Positions 16,782 through 24,200 of a DNA stretch of 44,111 bases are shown here, in pieces. This DNA comes from Myroides pelagicus (GTDB lineage Bacteria; Bacteroidota; Bacteroidia; Flavobacteriales; Flavobacteriaceae). The stretch spans positions 1 through 44,111 of the forward strand of contig NZ_WMJY01000024.1 of assembly GCF_009711055.1 (NCBI RefSeq), given 5' to 3'. Position numbers and translations under genes: made by a program. Below the pieces are notes generated by a model. It had not been told where the DNA came from. It ran no database searches and saw nothing but the letters and a program-made list of their open reading frames with translations. The stretch's first letter is position 1. Each line of letters opens with the position of its first letter.

Positions 16782-17624
16782 CTAAACGATACGTTTATTA
16801 ATTAACTCTCCCATCGCTCTTGTATTATTAATCAAGCCAGCTAACCTTTTTTTCTGAATGTCATCAAAATCCAAGTAATTATCAGGACATAAACGTAATA
16901 AAAGTGTCAAATCTAAAGCTGATTTTAAAGAAGTCGTTTCTTCGATATAATAATTTAACTTTGTTGATACTTGGGTTAATTCAGCTATTTGCTCTTCAAC
17001 TTTAATAATTTCTTCTTTAGCTTGCTCTGCAGCCTTTTTATTTTTACTAGCTGCAAATGCACCACCACCAGCAATTAAAACCCCAGCAATTCCCCATCCA
17101 AGTGGACCTGCTAATGCAAGCAAGGCACTTCCCCCTGTCATACCTGCACCTCCTGCTGTTAATGCTCCTCCACCTAACCATGCTAAAGCTGCGTTTGTCG
17201 CCGCTGCTCCTGAAAGTGATGCAATAGCAGTACCTGTAGAGGCTGTACCAAAAGTCGTTGCTATAGCCATTGCTGCCGTTGGTCCTAACGAAGTCACAGC
17301 TCCTCCAACCACTAAACCAGTTCCTGCAGCTGATGCTCCTTTTATATTATTAGACATATTTTCATCTTCAATACGCACTGCTTGATTAAATTCTTTGATA
17401 TTTAACTTTACTTCCTGAATGTCTCTAAGAAATTCCTTAGGTGTATTAGCTAACGTATTTATATATTCTTCAACTCTTTGTATAGCTATGGAAGCAGATT
17501 TTCTTTGTACATAAAGATTAATGGCTTTCTCATTTACTACATCAATTATTTCTTTAAGTCTTACTTCACTTTGTCTTAAACGTTGAATACTTTCCTTTTT
17601 TGCACTATTAAAAAACATAATCAC
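16782..17624 (-). CDS. Unknown coiled-coil protein with long glycine-zipper hydrophobic core
   Basis: The 280-residue product is not recognised by name. It has an N-terminal coiled-coil (residues about 8-90, rich in K, E, I), a very long Ala/Gly/Thr-rich hydrophobic core at about 92-195 with repeated GxxxG-like spacing (TGLVVGGAVTSLG, WLGGGALTAGGAG, LGWGIAGVLIAGGGAFAA), then a second coiled-coil (about 197-235). This helix/hydrophobic hairpin/helix layout resembles alpha-helical pore formers in outline, but the homology is not shown. No signal peptide is present. A second Met at residue 3 is an alternative start. A TGATAAATTATCA palindrome lies 28-40 bp upstream and may control it together with its downstream partner. 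Confidence 0.75.
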   Translation of the reverse strand: MIMFFNSAKKESIQRLRQSEVRLKEIIDVVNEKAINLYVQRKSASIAIQRVEEYINTLANTPKEFLRDIQEVKLNIKEFNQAVRIEDENMSNNIKGASAAGTGLVVGGAVTSLGPTAAMAIATTFGTASTGTAIASLSGAAATNAALAWLGGGALTAGGAGMTGGSALLALAGPLGWGIAGVLIAGGGAFAASKNKKAAEQAKEEIIKVEEQIAELTQVSTKLNYYIEETTSLKSALDLTLLLRLCPDNYLDFDDIQKKRLAGLINNTRAMGELINKRIV

Positions 17625-17651
17625 TAATATTAAATTAATAAAAAACTATAA

Positions 17652-17664
17652 TGATAAATTATCA
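17652..17664. promoter_or_regulatory. Palindrome TGATAAATTATCA upstream of the unknown operon
   Basis: A 13-bp dyad (TGATAA-A-TTATCA) lies 28-40 bp before the 280-residue gene, at a position where a repressor would act. It shares both half-sites with the palindrome before nrdJ. Confidence 0.4.
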
Positions 17665-17781
17665 CTGCAATACAAATGAAATACAACTTTAAAAACTATA
17701 AAAGATATTTTGGGTAACCATCCACTTTTTACTAGTAAAGCATCGAAGATTCTAAATTTTAAACCCTCTACTTCTAAAAAC

Positions 17782-17813
17782 AAAAAAAGCTACAACACTC
17801 ATGTCATAGCTTT
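17782..17813 (-). terminator. Rho-independent terminator of galE
   Basis: On the minus strand AAAGCTATGACA pairs with TGTTGTAGCTTT (12-bp stem with G-U pairs, loop TGAG), followed by seven T residues. It lies about 20 bp past the galE stop. Confidence 0.85.
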
Positions 17814-17833
17814 TATATCTTTATTTTTATACG

Positions 17834-18850
17834 CTACCCTCTTACCTTCTGTTCCCACTTCCAAGCACTTGAAAGCATATCATCAAGAGTCTTAGTTGGT
17901 TTCCATCCCAGTACATCTCGAGCTTTCGAGTTATCAGCATAGGCCATATCCACATCCCCAGGGCGGCGATCAACAATTTTATAGTTTAGTTTGATACCGC
18001 TAACCCGCTCAAAAGAATGAACTAGTTCTAAGACAGAATATCCCTGTCCATTACCAACATTAAACGATTCTATTTGTTCAGTGTTCTCTTTATCCAGTAG
18101 ACGCTTTAAACCACGTACGTGAGCGTCGGCTAAATCCACTACATGGATATAATCGCGAACACACGTACCATCAGGAGTATTATAGTCATTACCATAGATT
18201 GATAAAAACTCACGAACCCCAACAGCTGTTTGTGTTATATAAGGAATCAAATTATAAGGCACTCCTAAAGGAGATTCTCCTATATGACCAGATTCGTGTG
18301 CGCCTATTGGATTAAAATAGCGAAGTAAGATTGCCTGAATTGGGTAAACCTTAGACAAATCAATAATAATCTCTTCCCCTACTTGTTTAGTATTCCCATA
18401 CGGAGATAAAGCCGATTTTATTGATTCATTTTCAGCTACAGGCATAGTTTCCGCTTGACCATATACGGTACAAGAAGAGCTAAAGATAAGCTTATCTAAA
18501 CCACTTTCTTGCATAGCTGATAGTACATTAATAAGCGAAAAGAAATTGTTTTCGTAATACATCAATGGTTTAGCCATACTCTCTCCTACGGCTTTAGAAG
18601 CTGCAAAGTGAATTACTCCATCTATCGATGTTTTATACTCGTTAAAAAAGGCATGAACCAGCGCTTTATTGCGTAAGTCCATTTTCACAAACTCAGGTTT
18701 AACTCCACTAATTGCTTCAATCCCCTCTAGAACCTCTATAGAGGCGTTAGACAAGTCATCTATAACAATAACCTCATACCCCTTTGCTTGTAACTCCACT
18801 ACGGTATGTGATCCAATAAACCCTAACCCTCCTGTAACTACTATTTTCAT
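17834..18850 (-). CDS. galE: UDP-glucose 4-epimerase
   Basis: The 338-residue SDR-type epimerase interconverts UDP-glucose and UDP-galactose (or the N-acetyl forms). The NAD-binding motif TGGLGFIGSH is at residues 6-15, the catalytic region contains SSSCTVYG, the YxxxK pair is in YGNTK, and VRDYIHVVDLADAHV and the terminal GWKPTKTLDDM segment are typical of GalE. It has its own perfect promoter (18925-18955) and terminators on both sides, so it is a single-gene unit at the distal edge of the O-antigen/capsule locus. Base composition is less AT-rich than the glycosyltransferase core, as for degT next door. Confidence 0.96.
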   Translation of the reverse strand: MKIVVTGGLGFIGSHTVVELQAKGYEVIVIDDLSNASIEVLEGIEAISGVKPEFVKMDLRNKALVHAFFNEYKTSIDGVIHFAASKAVGESMAKPLMYYENNFFSLINVLSAMQESGLDKLIFSSSCTVYGQAETMPVAENESIKSALSPYGNTKQVGEEIIIDLSKVYPIQAILLRYFNPIGAHESGHIGESPLGVPYNLIPYITQTAVGVREFLSIYGNDYNTPDGTCVRDYIHVVDLADAHVRGLKRLLDKENTEQIESFNVGNGQGYSVLELVHSFERVSGIKLNYKIVDRRPGDVDMAYADNSKARDVLGWKPTKTLDDMLSSAWKWEQKVRG

Positions 18851-18924
18851 CCGCTTATTTTTCTATTTATACTTTTTTCTATCGACTAATAGAAATGCTT
18901 TATATTTTGCTAAAATTCAAACAC

Positions 18925-18955
18925 CAAATTTACCTTATTTATCATTTCTAACAAA
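18925..18955 (-). promoter_or_regulatory. Promoter TTTG-N19-TAAATTTG of galE
   Basis: On the minus strand TTTG (18955-18952), a 19-bp spacer and TAAATTTG (18932-18925) match the Bacteroidetes consensus exactly. The predicted start leaves a leader of about 70 bases before galE. Confidence 0.75.
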
Positions 18956-18971
18956 CCCTTTATTTACTATA

Positions 18972-19012
18972 AACAAGAAAACCACTACTAAATAGCAGTG
19001 GTTTCTCTTGTT
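18972..19012. terminator. Strong hairpin between degT and galE
   Basis: AACAAGAAAACCACTACT and the opposite arm AGCAGTGGTTTCTCTTGTT form a long near-perfect stem with a short loop. It lies 26 bp past the degT stop and just upstream of the galE promoter. T-rich flanks are short, so it is probably the degT terminator, perhaps inefficient. Confidence 0.65.
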
Positions 19013-19037
19013 AACTATAATATTATTTTTTTAATAC

Positions 19038-20177
19038 TTACTTTTTAAAAAAAGCTCGAACCGCAATGGCAATACGCTCTCTATCTTCATCAGAGAGATT
19101 ACTACCCGATGGAAGACAAAGCCCTGTTTCAAACAATTTCTCGGCTACTCTACCCCCGTAGTAAGGAGCATCTTGAAAAATAGGCTGCATATGCATTGGT
19201 TTCCACAGTGGACGCGTCTCTATATTTTCCTCTAATAATGCTAAGCGCAATTGTTCTCTGCTGTGACCACACACTGCCTCATCAAGCGTAATACAGCTCA
19301 ACCAATGGTTGGAATAAAAATCACTCGTTGGCTCTGTAAATACGGTTACACCAGCAATCTCTTTAAAGAGCTCTACATAAAAAGCGTGATTAGCACGACG
19401 AGACGCAATGCGATCAGCTAATACCTCCATTTGACCACGACCAATCCCTGCCACGATATTACTCATACGGTAGTTGTATCCGATGTGAGAGTGTTGGTAG
19501 TGAGGAGCATTATCACGCGCTTGAGTAGATAAGAACACCGTTTGATCCTTTTGGTCTTTCGTCTGACACACCAGTGCGCCACCCCCAGAAGTCGTGATAA
19601 TCTTATTCCCGTTAAAGCTCAATGCTGCCATAGTACCAAAGGTACCACACATCTTTCCTTTATAGGTACTTCCTAGTCCCTCTGCAGCATCTTCTAATAC
19701 AGGTATTTCATATTTCTTAGCCACAGCTAAGATCTCATCCATCTTCGCAGGCATACCGTATAAGTGAACTGGAATAATCGCTTTGGGTTTTTGTCCGGTA
19801 GCCATAGCACGCGATTTTATCGCTTCCTCTAGTGCTACTGGGCACATATTCCACGTATCTGCTTCACTATCCACAAACACCGGCTTAGCCCCTAGATAAG
19901 CAATTGGGTTTGCAGAGGCTGAGAACGTCATAGTTTGACAGATTACCTCGTCTCCTGCCACAACGCCAAGATTCACCAATCCAAGGTGTAAAGCAGCTGT
20001 TCCTGCGCTTAGTGCGGCTACTTGCACCTCTTCACCTAAGAACTTCTCTAAATCTTCTTCGAATCCATTTACATTAGGCCCTAGTGGTGCCACCCAGTTA
20101 CTCTCAAAAGCTTCGTTTACATACTTCTGCTCATTTCCTCCCAAGTGGGGAGAAGATAACCATATTTTTGCTTTCAT
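19038..20177 (-). CDS. DegT/DnrJ/EryC1/StrS family sugar aminotransferase (PglE-like)
   Basis: This PLP enzyme transfers an amino group to a keto sugar nucleotide. The frame is open from 20279, but the ATG at 20177 (MKAKIWLSSPHLGGNEQKYV) matches the normal start of the family, and a decayed second copy at 21609 begins at the same codon with the same upstream sequence. Family motifs: ALSAGTAALHLGL, DAAEGLGSTYKGK, and the PLP-lysine region LSFNGNKIITTSGGG. The similarity to bacillosamine-type 4-aminotransferases (PglE) fits a nearby PglC-like transferase and PglD-like acyltransferase. A matching 4,6-dehydratase of the PglF type is not in the window, so it must lie elsewhere or RfbB supplies a keto sugar. 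Confidence 0.93.
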   Translation of the reverse strand: MKAKIWLSSPHLGGNEQKYVNEAFESNWVAPLGPNVNGFEEDLEKFLGEEVQVAALSAGTAALHLGLVNLGVVAGDEVICQTMTFSASANPIAYLGAKPVFVDSEADTWNMCPVALEEAIKSRAMATGQKPKAIIPVHLYGMPAKMDEILAVAKKYEIPVLEDAAEGLGSTYKGKMCGTFGTMAALSFNGNKIITTSGGGALVCQTKDQKDQTVFLSTQARDNAPHYQHSHIGYNYRMSNIVAGIGRGQMEVLADRIASRRANHAFYVELFKEIAGVTVFTEPTSDFYSNHWLSCITLDEAVCGHSREQLRLALLEENIETRPLWKPMHMQPIFQDAPYYGGRVAEKLFETGLCLPSGSNLSDEDRERIAIAVRAFFKK

Positions 20178-20220
20178 TATGTTGTGTATTTTTGTTCTAA
20201 TTTTTGAAGTGTTAAAGGTA
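20050..20220. repeat. Direct repeat copy A: aminotransferase 5' end and leader
   Basis: This 171-bp block covers the first 43 codons of the intact aminotransferase plus 43 bp of leader. It matches 21482-21652 with about 18 mismatches by hand count (near 89 percent identity); in the last 60 bp, which span the start codon and leader, there is one mismatch. Confidence 0.88.
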
Positions 20221-20307
20221 AAGAGATTTATACAACTTTTATATAAATCAGGGGTTTTATATAAATTTTTTTTACACATTGTATAATGTAGAGTCTTTAA
20301 AAAAAAC

Positions 20308-20315
20308 TAATTTTG
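20308..20315 (+). promoter_or_regulatory. Candidate -7 box of the cytidylyltransferase-like gene
   Basis: TAATTTTG fits TAnnTTTG, 26 bp before the start codon at 20341. No TTTG is present at the expected -33 distance (the closest TTG is 26 bp upstream), so the promoter is probably weak. Confidence 0.4.
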
Positions 20316-20340
20316 TTTCTTCAAACAACACCTTATAACT

Positions 20341-20724
20341 ATGAAAGTAGGAATCACCTTCCTTGCCTTCGAATTTTTACACGCTGGTTATATTCAAATG
20401 CTTGAAGAAGCCAAAACCCAATGTGATTACCTTATCGTTGGCATTAACACCACTGCTAAAAAAGAAAGAAAACTCCCTCTTGTCAAAGAGTATTCTTTAA
20501 TAGAACGATACATCGCCCTTAAAGGATGTAAATATGTAGATGAAATTATACCCTATGAAACAGAACAAGACTTAGAAGATATTTTAAGCATCTATAAAAT
20601 TGATTTACGTATCCTAGGAGAAGAATACAAACACAAAGACTTTACTGGTAAACAGGTTTGTATCAATAAAGACATTAAACTGTATTATAACAAACGAGAT
20701 CTAAGACCTAAGAAGGTCTATTAA
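20341..20724 (+). CDS. Decayed cytidylyltransferase/adenylyltransferase-family protein
   Basis: The 127-residue product is clearly of the glycerol-3-phosphate cytidylyltransferase-like (TagD-type) family: EEAKTQCDYLIVGINT, ERYIALKGCKYVDEIIPY, DLRILGEEYKHKDFTG. The nucleotide-binding motif that should read HxGH is HAGY at residues 14-17, and the upstream TFD-type sequence is FLAFEF. The C-terminal RxSSSxLR-like segment that normally follows YYN.RD is replaced by DLRPKKVY and a stop. Both active-site elements are thus altered, and it is probably inactive or has a new role. It is the only plus-strand gene in the sugar locus and is followed by a strong terminator. The family comparison is from memory. 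Confidence 0.8.
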   Translation: MKVGITFLAFEFLHAGYIQMLEEAKTQCDYLIVGINTTAKKERKLPLVKEYSLIERYIALKGCKYVDEIIPYETEQDLEDILSIYKIDLRILGEEYKHKDFTGKQVCINKDIKLYYNKRDLRPKKVY

Positions 20725-20726
20725 TA

Positions 20727-20757
20727 GAAAAACACGCTAAAAAGCGTGTTTTTTTTA
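20727..20757 (+). terminator. Rho-independent terminator between convergent genes
   Basis: AACACGCT and AGCGTGTT form a perfect 8-bp stem with loop AAAA, followed by a T-run. It sits 6 bp past the plus-strand gene. The opposite strand has five T after the stem, so it may also stop the minus-strand gene ending at 20760. Confidence 0.85.
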
Positions 20758-20759
20758 TT

Positions 20760-21221
20760 CTATTTTCCCATAATCTCAACTGAGCGCTTTTCCCTAAAAA
20801 AAGCGATTCCATGTATAAGTAACAAAACAAGAAATATCCCAATGGCATATATCCAACGATAAGTATTATCTACTAGCAAATGTTCTAAAACGATATAAGC
20901 AGAAGCTATGGCTATCCCTAACACAAATACGAAACGCAATCGCCTACTGCTTAATAGAATAAAAGACACCACACACAAGGCAAAAATCCACCACCATTCC
21001 CATTGTTGGTTAGCTGTTAAATATAATATTAAAGCGAGACACTCTAATTTAATAAACTGCGTTACTGATCGTATAGCCAGAGTATCTGAATCATTTTCAA
21101 CCAATTGTTCTAATATAGCATAAGAAACTCCATCCTGTTTATGTTCAGCTATCGGTTCCTTTGGTATTTTTACTTCTACTTCATCACCACATCCCTGACA
21201 TTTAACTCTTATTTCATCCAT
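20760..21221 (-). CDS. Small membrane protein with N-terminal zinc-ribbon half
   Basis: I do not recognise a named family. The 153-residue protein begins MDEIRVKCQGCGDEVEVKIP, with a CxxC pair that could bind metal (only one pair is seen). About four hydrophobic segments follow at residues 56-68, 73-90, 95-111 and 120-138, so it is probably an inner membrane protein. It begins 9 bp after the stop of the acetyltransferase remnant and therefore may be expressed from read-through of the O-antigen operon. No function in polysaccharide synthesis can be inferred. Confidence 0.7.
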   Translation of the reverse strand: MDEIRVKCQGCGDEVEVKIPKEPIAEHKQDGVSYAILEQLVENDSDTLAIRSVTQFIKLECLALILYLTANQQWEWWWIFALCVVSFILLSSRRLRFVFVLGIAIASAYIVLEHLLVDNTYRWIYAIGIFLVLLLIHGIAFFREKRSVEIMGK

Positions 21222-21229
21222 AATATATT

Positions 21230-21413
21230 TTAGTTATTGTTATATTTTATAATCTTTCCTGGATTTCCGACGACTATCGCGTAATCAGGCACATCTCGAA
21301 TAATAACAGCTCCTGCTCCTATAGTACACCACTTTCCTATCTTAATACCTTGTATAACAGAAGTACCTATCCCGATATGCGTTCCTTCGCCTACTTCTAC
21401 ATTTCCTACCAGG
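21230..21413 (-). pseudogene. C-terminal remnant of a NeuD/PglD-type hexapeptide acetyltransferase
   Basis: Read on the minus strand, about 60 codons give GNVEVGEGTHIGIGTSVIQG followed by IKIGKWCTIGAGAVIIRDVP and a stop at 21230. The hexapeptide periodicity and the ending VGNPGKIIKYN are those of the left-handed beta-helix C-terminus of PglD/NeuD proteins. There is no start codon or N-terminal domain upstream; the sequence before it (21414-21468) is unrelated. It is not the C-terminus of the intact gene at 21735-22379, so a second acetyltransferase existed here. Confidence 0.85.
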
Positions 21414-21468
21414 CAATATTAAGATATATATGTAATTTTACTAATAAACAATCTCTTATACCCACCAC

Positions 21469-21609
21469 CTAGGCACTTTTCAAATCAGCTTCGAATCCAT
21501 TCACATTTGGTCCTAGTAGCGCCTCCCAAATCATTTTAAAAGCTTCGTTTACATACTTCTGTTCATTTCCTCCCATGTGAGGAGAAGATAACCATATTTT
21601 TGCTTTCAT
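21469..21609 (-). pseudogene. N-terminal remnant of a second DegT aminotransferase
   Basis: From the ATG at 21609 the frame reads MKAKIWLSSPHMGGNEQKYV and stays homologous to the intact aminotransferase for about 45 residues, then ends at an in-frame TAG (21471-21469). The rest of the gene (about 330 codons) is missing. Together with the acetyltransferase tail at 21230-21413 it forms a scar left by deletion or replacement between two related cassettes. Confidence 0.88.
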
Positions 21610-21652
21610 TATGTTGTGTATTTTTGTTCTAAATTTTGAAGTGTTAAAGGTA
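21482..21652. repeat. Direct repeat copy B: aminotransferase 5' end and leader
   Basis: Same orientation as 20050-20220 at a distance of 1432 bp. The leader and start region are nearly unchanged while the codons further in have diverged. The two copies are suitable for homologous recombination that would delete or swap the DNA between them. Confidence 0.88.
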
Positions 21653-21734
21653 TAAATTTATAAAATATATTACTCTCAAATTGAATCAGATTATATAGGC
21701 TTGAGGAAATTACCTTATTAAAGTGTTATTATAC

Positions 21735-22379
21735 TTACTTCAATACAGTAATAATCTTTTCTTTAAACTTATGAAAAATGACTGAATCATCTCCTATGTT
21801 CTTATCCAAAATCATCCCCGCAGCAATTTTATTGCGGTTTCCTACAGTAATACTAGGGATACTTGCAGAATTAACACCAAATAAATTTTCATCTCCAATA
21901 CAAGTATTTCCCGAAAAACTAACATTTGGCGCTATAAAATTAAACTTTCCAATTCTAGTATCATGACCTATACTTGCTCTTGAATTAACCAATGTAAAAT
22001 CTCCTATTCTTGTATTTGGTCCCAAATTCACAAATGGTGCAATAACTACTCCTATTCCCAACTTTGCTGATGGAGAAACATAAGCCGTATTATGAATAAT
22101 ATTAACAAATTTTGCTTCCGCCTCTAAAAACCTTTTTACAATAGGCAATTTATAAACAGCATTAGCTATTGCTATTACATAAAATACATCTTTGATAATT
22201 TTATGATCTCTAATACTCCCAAGATAAGGTGCCGAAAAATTATACTTCCCATAACTTTCCATATTATCATCAATCACACCTACAACCTCATACTCAAAAT
22301 TCTGACGATTATTAAATGCTATATATTCGTCAATTTCTATGGCATTGCCGCCTGCTCCTATTATAATAATTTTCTTCAT
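21735..22379 (-). CDS. PglD/NeuD-type sugar O/N-acyltransferase
   Basis: The frame is open from 22403, but the ATG at 22379 (MKKIIIIGAGGNAIEIDEY) starts directly at the Rossmann-like PglD_N domain and places the start 2 bp past the SDR stop, so I chose it (214 residues). The N-terminal domain (about 1-85) binds the sugar nucleotide. The C-terminal part is a left-handed beta-helix of hexapeptide repeats (VIAPFVNLGPNTRIGDFTLV) with the likely catalytic His in ASIGHDTRIG. PglD uses acetyl-CoA on a 4-amino sugar. Here the gene is directly downstream of ACP, KAS III and SDR genes, so the donor may be a longer acyl group on ACP. That donor is an inference. Confidence 0.88.
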   Translation of the reverse strand: MKKIIIIGAGGNAIEIDEYIAFNNRQNFEYEVVGVIDDNMESYGKYNFSAPYLGSIRDHKIIKDVFYVIAIANAVYKLPIVKRFLEAEAKFVNIIHNTAYVSPSAKLGIGVVIAPFVNLGPNTRIGDFTLVNSRASIGHDTRIGKFNFIAPNVSFSGNTCIGDENLFGVNSASIPSITVGNRNKIAAGMILDKNIGDDSVIFHKFKEKIITVLK

Positions 22380-22380
22380 A

Positions 22381-23133
22381 TTACTTTGCTGTATAACCTC
22401 CATCTACAATTACATTTGTTCCAGTTATCCATCTTGCTTCATCAGATAGTAAGAAAACACACGTATTAGCAATGTCTTCAGGTTTACCTAAACCTAAAGG
22501 ATGTAACTTCTCAACTCTCGAATATGCATCTTCACTTTTAGCATAAACAGCATTACCACTCATAGGGGTCTCTACTACACCAGGAGAAATACAATTAACA
22601 CGAATCTTTTTTGAAGCTAACTCCAATGCCAAGGATTTTGAACCAGAAATAAGAGCTCCTTTTGTCAAACTATATATTGTTTTACCCGACTCTCCAACAA
22701 TACCCATAACAGAAGATATGAAAACAACACTCATTCCTTCTTTATTACGAAATTTCATACCTGTTACTAATTTTGTCAAATTAACAGCGCCATACACATT
22801 TGTCTGCATAAACTTATCAATATTAGCAGGATTGATATATTTTAAAGGTAGGGTTGTTGATATTCCTGCAGAATGAATTATTCCATCATAAATCAAATTC
22901 AAACTAGATAAAGCCTTATTTACTTCTTCATAATCTGTAACATCAACAGAAACTAAATGATGTTTTCCCTTAGAAGTTAATCTAATTGATTCTAATTTTT
23001 CACGAGATCTTCCTATAAGTACAAGATTAGCTCCCATCTTATCAAGTAATTCCACGCAAGCTAACCCAATACCAGAGGAAGCCCCTGTAATTAAAATTGT
23101 TTTCCCTTCAAGAGAAAAAAGAGAATTATTCAT
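22381..23133 (-). CDS. SDR-family oxidoreductase (FabG-like)
   Basis: The 250-residue protein is a classical short-chain dehydrogenase/reductase: cofactor motif TGASSGIG at 16-23, NAG-type site as HSAG at 87-90, catalytic Ser140/Ser141, Tyr154 and Lys158 (YSLTK), and SPGVVETPM after it. FabG-like members reduce 3-oxoacyl-ACP to 3-hydroxyacyl-ACP with NADPH. Placed 7 bp after the KAS III gene and next to an ACP gene, it most likely reduces the 3-oxoacyl chain made by that KAS III to a hydroxyacyl group. It could instead reduce a sugar, as some O-antigen SDRs do. Confidence 0.9.
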   Translation of the reverse strand: MNNSLFSLEGKTILITGASSGIGLACVELLDKMGANLVLIGRSREKLESIRLTSKGKHHLVSVDVTDYEEVNKALSSLNLIYDGIIHSAGISTTLPLKYINPANIDKFMQTNVYGAVNLTKLVTGMKFRNKEGMSVVFISSVMGIVGESGKTIYSLTKGALISGSKSLALELASKKIRVNCISPGVVETPMSGNAVYAKSEDAYSRVEKLHPLGLGKPEDIANTCVFLLSDEARWITGTNVIVDGGYTAK

Positions 23134-23140
23134 AAATATT

Positions 23141-24199
23141 TTATATTTCTACAATATGACTAATATAACTATCCGCTATTTTAATATATGCACATCCCCA
23201 TGACATACCAACACCAAAACCTGATAAAAACAAGCTTTTATTTCCTTCTAATTTGCCTCTTAATTCAGAAACAATTGTCAAAGGAATTGAAACAGAAGAT
23301 GTGTTTCCGAATTTTGCAATGCTACTAGGAACTTTATCAATACTAACCTTTAATTTTTTAGCCAAATAAGAATTCATAAAATCATTAGCTTGATGAAAAA
23401 CAAAATAGTCTGTAGAATTTGTATCTATATTACCAAAAGATATTAACTTCTTAAAATCTTTCGGAACTTCTTTTAAAACAAAATTAAAAACGTCTCCTCC
23501 TTTCATAACACCATGTTCAGCACTACGGATATTACCATATTCATCTACTACCCTTTCTTCAACTGTTTCACAAGTACTCATATTTCTATATCCACCCGCT
23601 TCTATCTTAATTAAGTCTGACAGAGCTCCATCTGAATTCATTGAAAAAAAACTTTCACCATATTTCTCATCATTTTCAATCAAAACAGCTGTACCACCAT
23701 CACCAAATAAAAAGGCTGTTTTTCTATCTTTTGGAGAATAAACCTTTGAACGTGTCTCTCCATTTAAAAGTAAAGCTTTCTTAAAATTTCCGGTTTGCAT
23801 ATAAGCATAAACAGTTGATAAGCCATAAATAAAACCAGAACACCCAAGTGAAATATCGAATGCTATAGTATCTTTATTTAAGCCTAACCTATCTTGCAAA
23901 CTAATTGCTGTAGCGGGCATACGATAATCGGGAGTTTGGGAAACAAACACCAAAAGATCAATATCTTCTCTACTCACGTTTAGATCATCTAATAATTTAT
24001 TAGCCGCAGCATAACACAAATCAGAAGAACACTGCTCATGTGTAACAAACCTACGTTCTTTAACTCCAATTTTATCAACTACTTCCTTCACGTCTTCTGA
24101 CTTAAAGAACTCCGTATATTCATAGTTATTTATAACTGTTGCAGGTACAGCAGCACTAAAACCTCGAATACCTACATTATTAAATTTTAATAAAGGCAT
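23141..24199 (-). CDS. 3-oxoacyl-ACP synthase III family protein (KAS III, FabH-like)
   Basis: The 352-residue thiolase-fold enzyme keeps the KAS III triad: Cys120 (ISLGCSGFIYG), His269 (FVFHQAND) and Asn299 (KFGNTSSVSIP). It begins 1 bp after the ACP stop on the opposite side, so it is tightly coupled to its carrier. KAS III condenses an acyl-CoA starter with malonyl-ACP to give 3-oxoacyl-ACP. In an O-antigen locus such an enzyme would build a short acyl chain for attachment to an amino sugar, not membrane lipid. It is unlikely to be the housekeeping FabH because of this context. The spacing from the SDR is 7 bp. Confidence 0.93.
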   Translation of the reverse strand: MPLLKFNNVGIRGFSAAVPATVINNYEYTEFFKSEDVKEVVDKIGVKERRFVTHEQCSSDLCYAAANKLLDDLNVSREDIDLLVFVSQTPDYRMPATAISLQDRLGLNKDTIAFDISLGCSGFIYGLSTVYAYMQTGNFKKALLLNGETRSKVYSPKDRKTAFLFGDGGTAVLIENDEKYGESFFSMNSDGALSDLIKIEAGGYRNMSTCETVEERVVDEYGNIRSAEHGVMKGGDVFNFVLKEVPKDFKKLISFGNIDTNSTDYFVFHQANDFMNSYLAKKLKVSIDKVPSSIAKFGNTSSVSIPLTIVSELRGKLEGNKSLFLSGFGVGMSWGCAYIKIADSYISHIVEI

Positions 24200-24200
24200 C

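Noticed and set aside
20177..20279. N-terminal extension of the DegT aminotransferase (MCKKNLYKTPDLYK)
   Set aside because: The family starts at MKAKIW, and the decayed second copy conserves that start and the leader but has no such extension.
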